Assembly: GCA_050952125.1 (NCBI GenBank)
Contig: JBMNKK010000004.1
Coordinates: 558,001-622,000, forward strand
Direction of reading: 5' to 3'
Length of the DNA stretch: 64,000 nucleotides
Source of the DNA: UBA3951 sp050952125
Lineage (GTDB): Bacteria; Bacillota; Sulfobacillia; Fermentithermobacillales; Fermentithermobacillaceae
Under the pieces are notes generated by a model. That model was not told the DNA's origin. It worked only from the letters and a program-made list of their open reading frames with translations, and did no database searches. Made by a program: the position numbers and the translations under genes. This document shows positions 42,441 to 50,610 of the stretch, one piece after another (positions within the stretch are counted from its first letter, which is position 1; every line of letters starts with the position of its first letter).

Positions 42441-43217
42441 ATGTTAGTGGCGCGAGCAGTGGACATATTTGGGGTCGAGTTCTATCCTGTCACCAGGAAA
42501 AGCGCTGAGCGTTCCCTGGACTGGATGCTTTCGCGCGATGACGGCTTGACCCGGCTTGTCGTCACGGCCAACCCCATCATGGTCATGTCGGCGCTCTCCG
42601 ATCCCGAGTTCATGGAGATATTGGAAAGAGCAGATTTGCTGGTGCCCGATGGTGTAGGGATTCTCTGGGCAGCCAAGAAGAAAGGGTGTCCTCTGCCTGA
42701 ACGCGTAACCGGGGTCGACCTAACGGACTATCTGATCCACAGGCGTCCTGCTCCGCGCCTGTTTCTGCTTGGAGGAAAGCCGGGTGTCGCAGAAAGAGCC
42801 TATAGGAGTATTGAAAGGGATACTCCCGGAGCTAGAGTATGCGGAACCCACCACGGCTACTTCGACGACGAGGCCAAGGTAGTGAAGACAGTGCGTTCGG
42901 CCAGGGCCGATGTGGTTCTGGTTGGGATGGGTTCGCCTCGACAGGAGAAGTTCATATGGAGACACCGCACCCATTTGGGCGCAAAGGTGGCCATAGGAGT
43001 AGGCGGTGTGCTGGATATACTTGCCGGCAAGACTAAGAGAGCTCCCGCTCTTGTGCAGAGAATGGGCCTGGAGTGGTTGTACAGGCTGGTACGGGAACCG
43101 AAGAGGCTTAAGGCCGACTTGAAGCTTATGGAGTTCTTCCTGAAGGTGAACTTCGATCCTTCCTTCAGGAAGGCTGAGGGGTGCGAGGAAGAGCAATCCC
43201 ATGACGAGTTTATATGA
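42441..43217 (+). CDS. tagA: WecG/TagA/CpsF family ManNAc transferase
   Basis: About 258 residues. Likely transfers ManNAc from UDP-ManNAc (made by WecB at 1-2 kb) to the GlcNAc-PP-undecaprenyl made by TagO. Motifs: VVTANPIMVMSALSDPEFMEILERADLLVPDGVGILWAAKKKG (about residues 40-80), LFLLGGKPGVAERAYRSIE, and VLVGMGSPRQEKFIWRHRTHLGAKVAIGVGGVLDILAGKTKRAPALVQRMGLEWLYRLVREPKRL (about 155-220), where the GxPRQE motif is diagnostic. ATG 42441 with GGGG 4 bases upstream; the start is moderately sure. Confidence 0.93.
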   Translation: MLVARAVDIFGVEFYPVTRKSAERSLDWMLSRDDGLTRLVVTANPIMVMSALSDPEFMEILERADLLVPDGVGILWAAKKKGCPLPERVTGVDLTDYLIHRRPAPRLFLLGGKPGVAERAYRSIERDTPGARVCGTHHGYFDDEAKVVKTVRSARADVVLVGMGSPRQEKFIWRHRTHLGAKVAIGVGGVLDILAGKTKRAPALVQRMGLEWLYRLVREPKRLKADLKLMEFFLKVNFDPSFRKAEGCEEEQSHDEFI

Positions 43218-43233
43218 GGAAGGGGCGGGTAGC

Positions 43234-44112
43234 ATGTCGGAACCGGAGCGTACAGCGCTTGGCGGTGAGACAGACGTAGAGCGAGTTGAGGAGATGGCCG
43301 CGCGCCTTCGCCGGCACATCATCGAGATGGTTGGTAGGGCGGGGTCGGGACACCCGGGAGGCTCCCTCTCGAGCTCTGACATTGTAGCTGCTCTCTACTT
43401 CGGAGGCATATTGAAGGTAGACCCCGATAATCCACTGTGGCCTGACCGCGATAGGTTTGTCCTGTCTAAGGGGCACGCGGCTCCGGTTCTGTATGCGGCA
43501 CTGGCCGAAAGGGGCTTCTTTCCTACCGATATACTCCTCTCGCTGAGGAAGTTGGGATCGCCTCTTCAGGGGCACCCCGACTGCCGTAAGGTAGCGGGCG
43601 TAGAGGCTTCTACCGGCTCGCTTGGGCAGGGCCTTTCGATCTCGGTCGGCATGGCTCTGGCAGGGAAGCTGGACAGGAAGGACTACCGCGTTTGGACGCT
43701 TTTGGGTGACGGTGAGTGTGAAGAAGGTCAGGTTTGGGAAGCCGCCATGGCCGCCGCCCACTACAAGCTGGATAATCTGTGTGCCATCGTCGACAATAAC
43801 CACTTACAGATAGATGGGCCCGTCGCAGAAGTCATGTCTCCTGAACCCCTCGTTGACAAGTTCAGGGCCTTTGGATGGGACACAGTCGCAATTGACGGCC
43901 ACAGCGTAAGAGACCTGTTGGCCGCTTTCAGAACCCCGCAAGTCGGGAAAGGGCGGCCGCTCGCGATCATCGCTGAGACGGTGAAGGGCAAGGGCGTCAA
44001 GTTCATGGAAGGCGTTGCGGGGTGGCATGGGAAGGCCCCGAAAGGTGAGGAACTTGACAGAGCCCTCGCAGAGCTGACGTTACGACTGAAGGAAGGCGAG
44101 GTGTCACAATGA
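43234..44112 (+). CDS. Transketolase, N-terminal (TPP-binding) subunit
   Basis: About 292 residues. Split transketolase, N-terminal part: IIEMVGRAGSGHPGGSLSSSDIVAALYF, FVLSKGHAAPVLYAALAERG, GSLGQGLSISVGMALAGKLD, and the TPP/magnesium motif LLGDGECEEGQVWEAAMAAAHYKLDNLCAIVDNNHLQIDG. Pentose phosphate pathway, cytoplasm. ATG 43234 (AAGGGG upstream) matches the usual N-terminus; ATG 43201 inside tagA is also possible, with GAGGAAGAG 8 bases before it. Overlaps the next gene by four bases (ATGA). Confidence 0.94.
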   Translation: MSEPERTALGGETDVERVEEMAARLRRHIIEMVGRAGSGHPGGSLSSSDIVAALYFGGILKVDPDNPLWPDRDRFVLSKGHAAPVLYAALAERGFFPTDILLSLRKLGSPLQGHPDCRKVAGVEASTGSLGQGLSISVGMALAGKLDRKDYRVWTLLGDGECEEGQVWEAAMAAAHYKLDNLCAIVDNNHLQIDGPVAEVMSPEPLVDKFRAFGWDTVAIDGHSVRDLLAAFRTPQVGKGRPLAIIAETVKGKGVKFMEGVAGWHGKAPKGEELDRALAELTLRLKEGEVSQ

Positions 44113-45083
44113 AAGCGGGAAGGGAAGCTTACGGTGAGGTCTTGGTTGAGTTGGGAAAGGAAAACCCCGACATTGTGGTACTGGATGCCGACCTTTCATC
44201 GTCAACCAAGACTGCAGGCTTTGGGAAAGCCCATCCAGAGCGGTTCTTCAATATCGGCATTGCTGAAGGGAATATGATGGCTATCGCCGCCGGCTTCGCT
44301 CAGTCAGGGAAGATCCCGTTCGCGTCCACCTTTGCAGTCTTCGCCACGGGAAGGGCTTATGATCAGATCAGGCAGTCCATCGCGTATCCCAACTTCAATG
44401 TGAAGATCGTCGCTACTCACGGCGGGCTGACTGTAGGCGCCGACGGGGCGTCTCACCAGTCTCTCGAGGATATCGCCCTGATGCGGGTTCTGCCGGGAAT
44501 GACCGTACTCGTCCCTGCAGATGCAGAGGAGGCGAAGCAGGCGGTTCGGGCGGCAGTCGCGCACGAAGGCCCCGTGTACATACGGCTTGGAAGAGAGGCT
44601 ACTCCGGACGTGTTCCCGGCCGGCGCACGCCTGGAAATCGGCAAGGGCAACCTCCTGACCGGCGGGCTCACGAGAGAAGGCCTTATTTCGGCAGATTCTG
44701 CTTCACCTACGTTTGACGCTGCTTTTATCGCGTGCGGCGTGATGGTAAAGGAGAGCTTGGATGCCGCGGCCGAACTCGAAGCCGAAGGCATACGGTGCTG
44801 CGTTGCCGATTTCGCGTCCGTGAAGCCGTTCGATGCCGACCTCTGCTTGGGAATGGCCAGAGCCAGCAAACTTGTTGTAGCACTAGAGGAACACAGCATT
44901 ATCGGCGGGCTTGGCAGTGCAGTTTGTGAATGTCTGTCGGAGGCTCACCCAACCCGGGTTCTCCGCATTGGAGTGGACGACAGTTTCGGGCAGTCAGGCT
45001 CGGCCAAGGAGCTTCTGCACGCGTACGGACTCTGTAAGGAAAAGATCGTTGAGAGAGTCAAGCTGGCGTTGGCCGCTGTCTAG
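44109..45083 (+). CDS. Transketolase, C-terminal subunit
   Basis: 324 residues. Pyrimidine-binding and C-terminal domains: LVELGKENPDIVVLDADLSSSTKT, ERFFNIGIAEGNMMAIAAGFAQSGKIPFASTFAVFATGRAYDQIRQSI (the catalytic Glu of GIAEGNM), THGGLTVGADGASHQSLEDIALMRVLPGMTVLVPADAEEA, and a transketolase C-terminal domain with ALEEHSIIGGLGSAVCE. Works as a heterodimer with the preceding gene, to which it is translationally coupled. Confidence 0.94.
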   Translation: MKAGREAYGEVLVELGKENPDIVVLDADLSSSTKTAGFGKAHPERFFNIGIAEGNMMAIAAGFAQSGKIPFASTFAVFATGRAYDQIRQSIAYPNFNVKIVATHGGLTVGADGASHQSLEDIALMRVLPGMTVLVPADAEEAKQAVRAAVAHEGPVYIRLGREATPDVFPAGARLEIGKGNLLTGGLTREGLISADSASPTFDAAFIACGVMVKESLDAAAELEAEGIRCCVADFASVKPFDADLCLGMARASKLVVALEEHSIIGGLGSAVCECLSEAHPTRVLRIGVDDSFGQSGSAKELLHAYGLCKEKIVERVKLALAAV

Positions 45084-45115
45084 GCGCCCACCGGCTCGCC
45101 AAAACGGCACCTGAG

Positions 45116-45140
45116 AGCCGACCCTTTGGGTCGGCTTTTT
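45116..45140 (+). terminator. Intrinsic terminator after transketolase
   Basis: AGCCGACCC, loop TTT, GGGTCGGCT followed by TTTTC: a perfect 9-bp stem and a T-run, 33 bases after the stop codon. Confidence 0.9.
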
Positions 45141-45276
45141 CTGCTCCTGTGGTTCACATTCCCCTGCTCCGACACTTATTCCCTGGTTTTTCGCCCAGCA
45201 TGAAACAGGATCGACCTGTGTTGTGTCGAATGTATGGGATGGTAATCGACTTTTGTCTTTTTTAGAGGTGACGCGT

Positions 45277-45957
45277 TTGATCACAGTGAGGAGCGTCTCG
45301 AAGGTCTACTCCGCGGGGATGTTGGCTCTCAACCGCGTTTCACTAGATATTCGAAAGGGCGAATTCGTATTTATCGTGGGCGCCAGCGGCGCAGGTAAAT
45401 CAACGCTGATCAAACTGCTTTACCGGGAAGAGACGCCGACCGAAGGCCAGGTATTTGTGGCGGGCAAGGATCTCACGCGGATGAAGAGGCGCGATGTTCC
45501 TCTTCTCAGGAGAAGGATCGGAGTCGTGTTTCAGGATTTCAAACTCCTCGAGGACCGGACCGTCGCCGAGAACGTGGCGTTTGCGCTGCAGGTTACGGGA
45601 TACGGCGGGCGCGACATCAACAAGACTGTCGGTCAGGTCTTGGGACTGGTCGGGCTTAAGAACCGCCAAGGAGCGTACCCCGGAGAGCTGTCGGGGGGAG
45701 AGCAGCAGCGAGTGGCGATAGCCAGGGCTCTTGTGCGAAACCCGGACATTCTGATAGCGGACGAGCCCACCGGCAATCTGGACCCTGACACGTCAATGGA
45801 GATATTCAAACTGCTAGAAAGAGCAAACATGTACGGTACTACGATTGTCTGCGCCACCCACGCGCGCCACATAGTCAATACCATGCGCAAGAGAGTTATT
45901 GAGCTACGAAAAGGCACCGTGGTTAGAGACGTTCGCAGAGGGGCGTATGAAGAGTGA
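45277..45957 (+). CDS. ftsE: Cell-division ABC ATPase FtsE
   Basis: 226 residues. Walker A GASGAGKST (about residue 36-44), Q-loop VFQDFKLL, ABC signature LSGGEQQRVAIARAL, Walker B ILIADEPTGNLDP, switch His in CATHAR. TTG 45277 follows AGAGGTG by 6 bases. With FtsX it activates a wall hydrolase outside the membrane, here probably the M23 protein two genes downstream. A 190-base gap with the upstream terminator separates it from transketolase. Confidence 0.96.
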   Translation: MITVRSVSKVYSAGMLALNRVSLDIRKGEFVFIVGASGAGKSTLIKLLYREETPTEGQVFVAGKDLTRMKRRDVPLLRRRIGVVFQDFKLLEDRTVAENVAFALQVTGYGGRDINKTVGQVLGLVGLKNRQGAYPGELSGGEQQRVAIARALVRNPDILIADEPTGNLDPDTSMEIFKLLERANMYGTTIVCATHARHIVNTMRKRVIELRKGTVVRDVRRGAYEE

Positions 45958-46838
45958 GATATACCCTCGTAGGATATCTGATCAGCGAAACAAACAAGAG
46001 CATATGGCGAAGCAAAATGTCGTCTTTTCTGTCGTGCGCGACCACGGGACTGGCCCTTTTTCTGCTCGGCATCGCTATACTCATTAATCTTAATCTGGGT
46101 TATCTGTTCACAGTGGTGCAAAACGAAATGGAGATTCAGGCCTACTTCGCCATGGACGCTACTGATGTGGACATAACAGCAGCGGTGGAGACGGCCAGGG
46201 AAATAGAAGGTATCACGGAAGTTGACTACGTTTCCAGAGATGAAGCTCTTCTGGAGCTCAAAGATATGTTTCAAGACAAAGCAACCATACTCGATGGCAT
46301 TGAGAACCCGCTTCCCGCAAGTGTCAGGATAAAGACCGGGCATCCCGATGATGTTCCGGCTGTGGTAGCGGCGCTCAAAGAGATCGCCGTGGTAGATGAC
46401 GTGATTTACGATGACGTTGCCAGCAGGAACCTGGCGTCTCTAGGGCGTGTCTCCCAGATCCTGTCGTTGGGCGGGACGGTCGTTGTCGGGTTGGTGGCTA
46501 TTACCGTCATCGGTAACTCAACAAGGATGACCATTGAAGCTCGCCGGCATGAGGTCGGCATCATGAAACTCGTCGGCGCGACAGACGGTTTCGTGATCGG
46601 GCCGTTCGTCCTGACCGGTATGATACTTGGCGCGTTTGGCGGATTGATCGGTACAGGGTTGTGCGTCGGCCTTTACACTTGGCTGACCGGTAGGCTTGGA
46701 TCAGTGCTCCCGTTTATCCCGATGCTGTCGCTGGGGACCGACGCAGCGCTCAATATCGCCGGCATTTTGGTTATTACCGGCGCTATTGTCGGTATTCTGG
46801 GGTCTGTCCTATCGCTCAGGCGGCACCTGAATGTGTAG
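45954..46838 (+). CDS. ftsX: Cell-division permease-like protein FtsX
   Basis: 294 residues, four membrane helices (about residues 20-45, 165-190, 215-240, 262-285) with a large external loop between the first two (about 45-160) that senses or binds the hydrolase activator. Family pattern RNLASLGRVSQILSLGGTVVVGLVAITVIGNSTRMTIEARRHEVGIMKLVGATDGFVIGPFVLTGMILGAFGGLIG. GTG start overlapping the ftsE stop by four bases, so translation is coupled. Confidence 0.95.
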   Translation: MRYTLVGYLISETNKSIWRSKMSSFLSCATTGLALFLLGIAILINLNLGYLFTVVQNEMEIQAYFAMDATDVDITAAVETAREIEGITEVDYVSRDEALLELKDMFQDKATILDGIENPLPASVRIKTGHPDDVPAVVAALKEIAVVDDVIYDDVASRNLASLGRVSQILSLGGTVVVGLVAITVIGNSTRMTIEARRHEVGIMKLVGATDGFVIGPFVLTGMILGAFGGLIGTGLCVGLYTWLTGRLGSVLPFIPMLSLGTDAALNIAGILVITGAIVGILGSVLSLRRHLNV

Positions 46839-46850
46839 GAGGTATCGCTC

Positions 46851-48008
46851 ATGAAAGGTCGCGCGATTACCGCATGTGCGGTGCTTATAGTCATGGTGTT
46901 GTCGCTTGCCGCCACTTTCGTTTTTCCGGTGAAGACGGCATACGGCTCCGATGACCTTACGCAGAAACTAAGCGAGCTGGATAGGCTCACGAAGGAGATA
47001 GAAGAGTATAAGGAGAGAATCAGCCAGGCCCAGACGAACCAAAAGAGCGTGCTGAACGAGTTAGCGCAACTTGAGAATCAGCTCGCGCTGTCGGAAAAAG
47101 AACTTGCCTACATAAAAGCATCCATCGAATATGCATCCGCGGAAATCGACCAGACAAAGGCCGAGATAGCGGTTCTTGAGGAGAGACTGGCTGTTCAGAA
47201 GGCAGCGTTCGACGCGCGGCTGGTCAGTATGTACAAGGCCGGGCGTACTTCGTATGTGGATATTTTGCTTACATCAAGAAGCCTTTCAGACCTTATGGCC
47301 AGGCTGCACTACCTTAAGCAGCTTGCTGCCGACGACACTCTGCTCATCGAGTCCTACACCAGCGATAGGCTGGAACTGGTTGCCAAGAAGGACTCGCTTG
47401 AGGCGCGACTGAACCAGCTGGTTGACCTCCAGGCTGCCGAAGAGGAGAAGCGGTTGACGGTGGTTAACAGGAGCATGGACCGTGAGAAGTACCTCGCAGA
47501 GATCCATGCTGAGAAGGCGCGGTTGGAGAAGGCTCTGGATGAAATGGAAGAGCGTTCCAAGGCGCTCGAGAAGATAATCGCCGAAGCTCAAGCCGCCGGT
47601 AAGCTGCCGCAGCGCGAATTGTCCATGATATGGCCGGTTACGGGATATTGGATCACGTCTTACTACGGGAGCAGGCCCCACCCAGTTTTGGGATATACTC
47701 GCTTCCACAGCGGTATAGATTATGCTGCCGACTATAACGTGCCGATCAAGGCTGCTGAGTCCGGCAAGGTTATCGTGGCCGGTGTTGACCCGGGAGGCTA
47801 CGGCAACTACGTTATCATAGACCACGGCGGCGGCATCTCCACGTTGTACGGACACGCAAACAAGCTAAACGTTAAGACCGGGGATGTAGTGGTGAAGGGG
47901 CAGACCATCGCCCTTGTGGGAAGCACCGGCATTTCGACCGGGCCCCACCTCCACTTTGAGGTCAGAGTCAACGGCCAGACCACTGACCCTCTTCAGTGGC
48001 TTCCCTGA
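46851..48008 (+). CDS. EnvC-like murein hydrolase: coiled coil plus active M23 domain
   Basis: 385 residues. Signal peptide (residues 1-30), a long coiled-coil region (about 33-250, LSELDRLTKEIEEYKERISQAQTNQKSVLNELAQLENQL and following), then an M23 peptidase domain (about 260-385). Zinc ligands are intact: FHSGIDYAAD (HxxxD) and GPHLHFEV (HxH), plus YGHANKL. This is an active endopeptidase, not only an activator as in E. coli EnvC. The gene lies 12 bases after ftsX, implying control by FtsEX, in the role of CwlO in Bacillus or PcsB in Streptococcus. Confidence 0.93.
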   Translation: MKGRAITACAVLIVMVLSLAATFVFPVKTAYGSDDLTQKLSELDRLTKEIEEYKERISQAQTNQKSVLNELAQLENQLALSEKELAYIKASIEYASAEIDQTKAEIAVLEERLAVQKAAFDARLVSMYKAGRTSYVDILLTSRSLSDLMARLHYLKQLAADDTLLIESYTSDRLELVAKKDSLEARLNQLVDLQAAEEEKRLTVVNRSMDREKYLAEIHAEKARLEKALDEMEERSKALEKIIAEAQAAGKLPQRELSMIWPVTGYWITSYYGSRPHPVLGYTRFHSGIDYAADYNVPIKAAESGKVIVAGVDPGGYGNYVIIDHGGGISTLYGHANKLNVKTGDVVVKGQTIALVGSTGISTGPHLHFEVRVNGQTTDPLQWLP

Positions 48009-48107
48009 CGCTTAGGCCGGGGCGCCTGCCTGGAAGCGTGAATGAGGATATGCTAGACTGAATACATCGTAACGTAACCTCATGCCCCGGAAAGGGGGAG
48101 CCGCCAT

Positions 48108-49226
48108 TTGATCTCCAAACGACGTGCTTACGTGCTTTGCTTTACGGCTGCTTTAGCTGCGGCCATAGCGACAACAGGTGCTTTCCTATATTTCGGATTT
48201 GTCTCGGGCCCCATAGGAAAGATTTATAGCATAATAAACCTCCTGGATCAGAACTTCTACAGACCGATTGACAGAGCAGCAGCGCTTGAGGGAGCTTCTC
48301 GCGGAGTCGTGAATACTCTAGGAGACCCGTATTCCGTGTACATGTCCAAGAGGGAATGGGAAGAGTTCCAGGTAAGGACATCGGGCGAGTACTCGGGTAT
48401 TGGGGTTACCATTGGCGTCAGCGGCGACTATGTCGAGATCGCGAAGCCCATGAAAGGATCGCCTGCAGAAGAAGCCGGGCTCCAAGCGGGAGATGTGATC
48501 CTCAAAGTTGACGGAAAGGCGATATCGACCAGCGATGAAGCAGCGTCGCTCATACGCGGACCTGCCGGGACTGATGTGACGATCACCCTGGGCAGGGGTA
48601 CTGAGTCTTTTGATGTGACTATCACCCGGCGCGAGATATCCGTGCCCGCCACCTCTTACGAGATGTTGGAGAACGACATCGGCTACATCGAACTCATGAG
48701 CTTCAACGAGCATTCGGACACTGAGGTAGCCGCCGCTTTGCAGAGCCTAAAGAGCGACGGGGCGAAAGCCATCGTGCTCGACCTTCGATATAACGGAGGG
48801 GGATACGTCAATCAGTGCCTCAACATTGCGGAGATGCTGATCCCGGAGGGCCCCGTAGTAACCCTCGACTACAAGAATCAGCCCCAGGAGACGTACTCCT
48901 CGAGAGGCTCGGGGTTGGGGCTTCCGTTATTCGTGCTGGTGAACGGAGGCAGCGCGAGCGCATCGGAGATTTTGGCCGGGGCGATACAAGACCGAGGGGT
49001 AGGAAAGCTGATTGGTGAGACAACGTTTGGAAAAGGGCTGGTGCAGGGGGCATACCCGCTTCGCGACGGTTCTGTGGTCAAGCTCACCACGGCTGAGTAT
49101 TTGACTCCTTCGGGACGCGCCATCAACGGCGATGGCCTAAAGCCGGATTATGAAGTGGCCGGCGACGAAGAGCAGTTGCAGAAGGCTCTCGAACTCGCGG
49201 CCCAAGCCGTTGCAGGTACGCAATAG
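48108..49226 (+). CDS. ctpA: C-terminal processing protease, S41 family
   Basis: 372 residues. N-terminal membrane anchor (about 8-30), helical cap, PDZ domain (about 95-180, SGIGVTIGVSGDYVEIAKPMKGSPAEEAGLQAGDVILKVDGKAI), then the protease with the Ser-Lys dyad: S284 in GGSASASEILAG and K309 in TTFGKGLVQ. Extracytoplasmic processing protease; the Bacillus relative at this locus is CtpB, which acts in sporulation signalling. TTG start after GGGGGAG. Confidence 0.95.
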   Translation: MISKRRAYVLCFTAALAAAIATTGAFLYFGFVSGPIGKIYSIINLLDQNFYRPIDRAAALEGASRGVVNTLGDPYSVYMSKREWEEFQVRTSGEYSGIGVTIGVSGDYVEIAKPMKGSPAEEAGLQAGDVILKVDGKAISTSDEAASLIRGPAGTDVTITLGRGTESFDVTITRREISVPATSYEMLENDIGYIELMSFNEHSDTEVAAALQSLKSDGAKAIVLDLRYNGGGYVNQCLNIAEMLIPEGPVVTLDYKNQPQETYSSRGSGLGLPLFVLVNGGSASASEILAGAIQDRGVGKLIGETTFGKGLVQGAYPLRDGSVVKLTTAEYLTPSGRAINGDGLKPDYEVAGDEEQLQKALELAAQAVAGTQ

Positions 49227-49243
49227 AGGAGTTGTCTCTATAG

Positions 49244-50497
49244 TTGGCACCGTTTTATGACCTTCTCATATCGGTTATCAAATCGTACCCGGGTATTTTC
49301 CTGAACCCGGTGGTCGATATTCTCTATCTCGTCGTCTTAGGGATTGTGGCCGCGCAGTATGCTAGGATTCAGTCAGCTGAGGAGCGCATCTACGGAAAAG
49401 CTAGGAATAGGGCCTTCGCGCAGACGCTGGCGGCGATAGGCTTGGGCCTCGTCGGCGGGCTTATCGCCAGCATCCTACTGGTTATGGTTGGCGTCACCGT
49501 CACGGACGCAGGGGTTAACTACCTTCTTCCTTTGTCTCTCATCCTATTCTTGATAAGACCGCGATTCATATGTTTTTCCTACTCAGGGGCACTTGTCAGC
49601 ATGACCTATTTGCTCTTTGGTTGGCCAAGGGTGAATGTGCAGGCCATCATGGCGTTGGTCGCCTGCCTGCACGCGGCGGAATCTCTGCTCATTCGAGTGA
49701 GCGGTTCAACCTGCGCTACACCGCTCTACATGCCGGGAAAGGACGGGAAGACCGTTGGCGGGTTCGCTCTTCAGAGGTTCTGGCCCATCCCTCTCATTGT
49801 CTTGTTTGTGGTGCGGGTGCCCGATCTGTCAGGCTTGACCGGCCTTATCGAGCTGCCGGACTGGTGGCCGCTGGTGAAGGCGCCTCTCGCGGCCGGGATC
49901 GGTACTCCCGTGTTCCATATGATGCCTTTGGTGGCGGCTCTAGGCTACGGTGACATGGCGGTCTCTTCTTCACCCAAGGAGAAGGCCAGAGAGACGTCAC
50001 GGAGCCTCTTCCTGTTCAGTGCCATACTCTTGGGCTTTGCAGTTGCAGCTTCGCGGTGGTCTCCCTTTGCTTGGGTCGCGGTGCTGTTTTCGGCACTGGG
50101 ACATGAGACAGTCATTCGCATAGGTAACCGGCAAGAGACAGATCGGGAGCCGCTGTACGTGTCAGGTCGCGAGCTTGTTGTTTTGGATGTGTTCGACAAT
50201 AGTCCTGCGGAGGCCGCCGGAATCAGGCGAGGGGCGGTGCTCGATGAAATGGGCGGGTTCCCTGTGAAGACCAGGCAGGATCTTGAGGAATCTCTGCGAG
50301 AGCCGGGCGATGTTGCCGTCCTTTTCCGGAACCCCGGTGACAAGGTTTCGCGTGAAAGCGTCATCCGGAGAACGGGTACCGAGGCTATCGGCTTACTTCC
50401 GGCTCCGGGCATCGGCGACTCCCCGCTGGCATCTCCGCAAAACGCGGGCCCTCTTCTTCTCTTTCTACAGAAGATCCTCGGTAGAACCAGGCGGTAA
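49244..50497 (+). CDS. minJ: MinJ-like polytopic membrane protein with PDZ domain
   Basis: 417 residues. Six to eight membrane helices in the first about 300 residues, then a C-terminal PDZ domain (about 310-385, LVVLDVFDNSPAEAAGIRRGAVLDEMGGFPVKTRQDL). HAAESLLI and RPRF motifs in the membrane part resemble MinJ (YvjD), which bridges DivIVA and MinCD at the poles in Bacillus. The place between ctpB and uvrB is the Bacillus minJ locus. Min proteins and DivIVA are not in the window. TTG start, moderate Shine-Dalgarno. Confidence 0.8.
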   Translation: MAPFYDLLISVIKSYPGIFLNPVVDILYLVVLGIVAAQYARIQSAEERIYGKARNRAFAQTLAAIGLGLVGGLIASILLVMVGVTVTDAGVNYLLPLSLILFLIRPRFICFSYSGALVSMTYLLFGWPRVNVQAIMALVACLHAAESLLIRVSGSTCATPLYMPGKDGKTVGGFALQRFWPIPLIVLFVVRVPDLSGLTGLIELPDWWPLVKAPLAAGIGTPVFHMMPLVAALGYGDMAVSSSPKEKARETSRSLFLFSAILLGFAVAASRWSPFAWVAVLFSALGHETVIRIGNRQETDREPLYVSGRELVVLDVFDNSPAEAAGIRRGAVLDEMGGFPVKTRQDLEESLREPGDVAVLFRNPGDKVSRESVIRRTGTEAIGLLPAPGIGDSPLASPQNAGPLLLFLQKILGRTRR

Positions 50498-50552
50498 TAC
50501 TAAATCTTAAGACCCAGGTCAAGCGCTTATTGAGACAACCGTGCCCCAAGAA

Positions 50553-50570
50553 AGCAAACATTTGATTGCT
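50553..50570 (+). promoter_or_regulatory. Imperfect palindrome over the uvrB -35, possible operator
   Basis: AGCAAACATTTGATTGCT, with seven of nine pairs complementary around the centre, overlapping the predicted -35. The position suits a repressor. It does not match the Bacillus LexA box (CGAAC-N4-GTTCG), so assignment to SOS control is only inference. Confidence 0.35.
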
Positions 50571-50590
50571 ATTCTTCATCTGTGTATAAT
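50562..50590 (+). promoter_or_regulatory. Sigma-A promoter of uvrBAC
   Basis: TTGATT (50562-50567), 17 bases, consensus TATAAT (50585-50590), about 20 bases before the ATG at 50611. That leaves a short leader carrying the GGAGG Shine-Dalgarno. Confidence 0.65.
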
Positions 50591-50610
50591 GGTCGAGCGG
50601 AGGAATGGCT

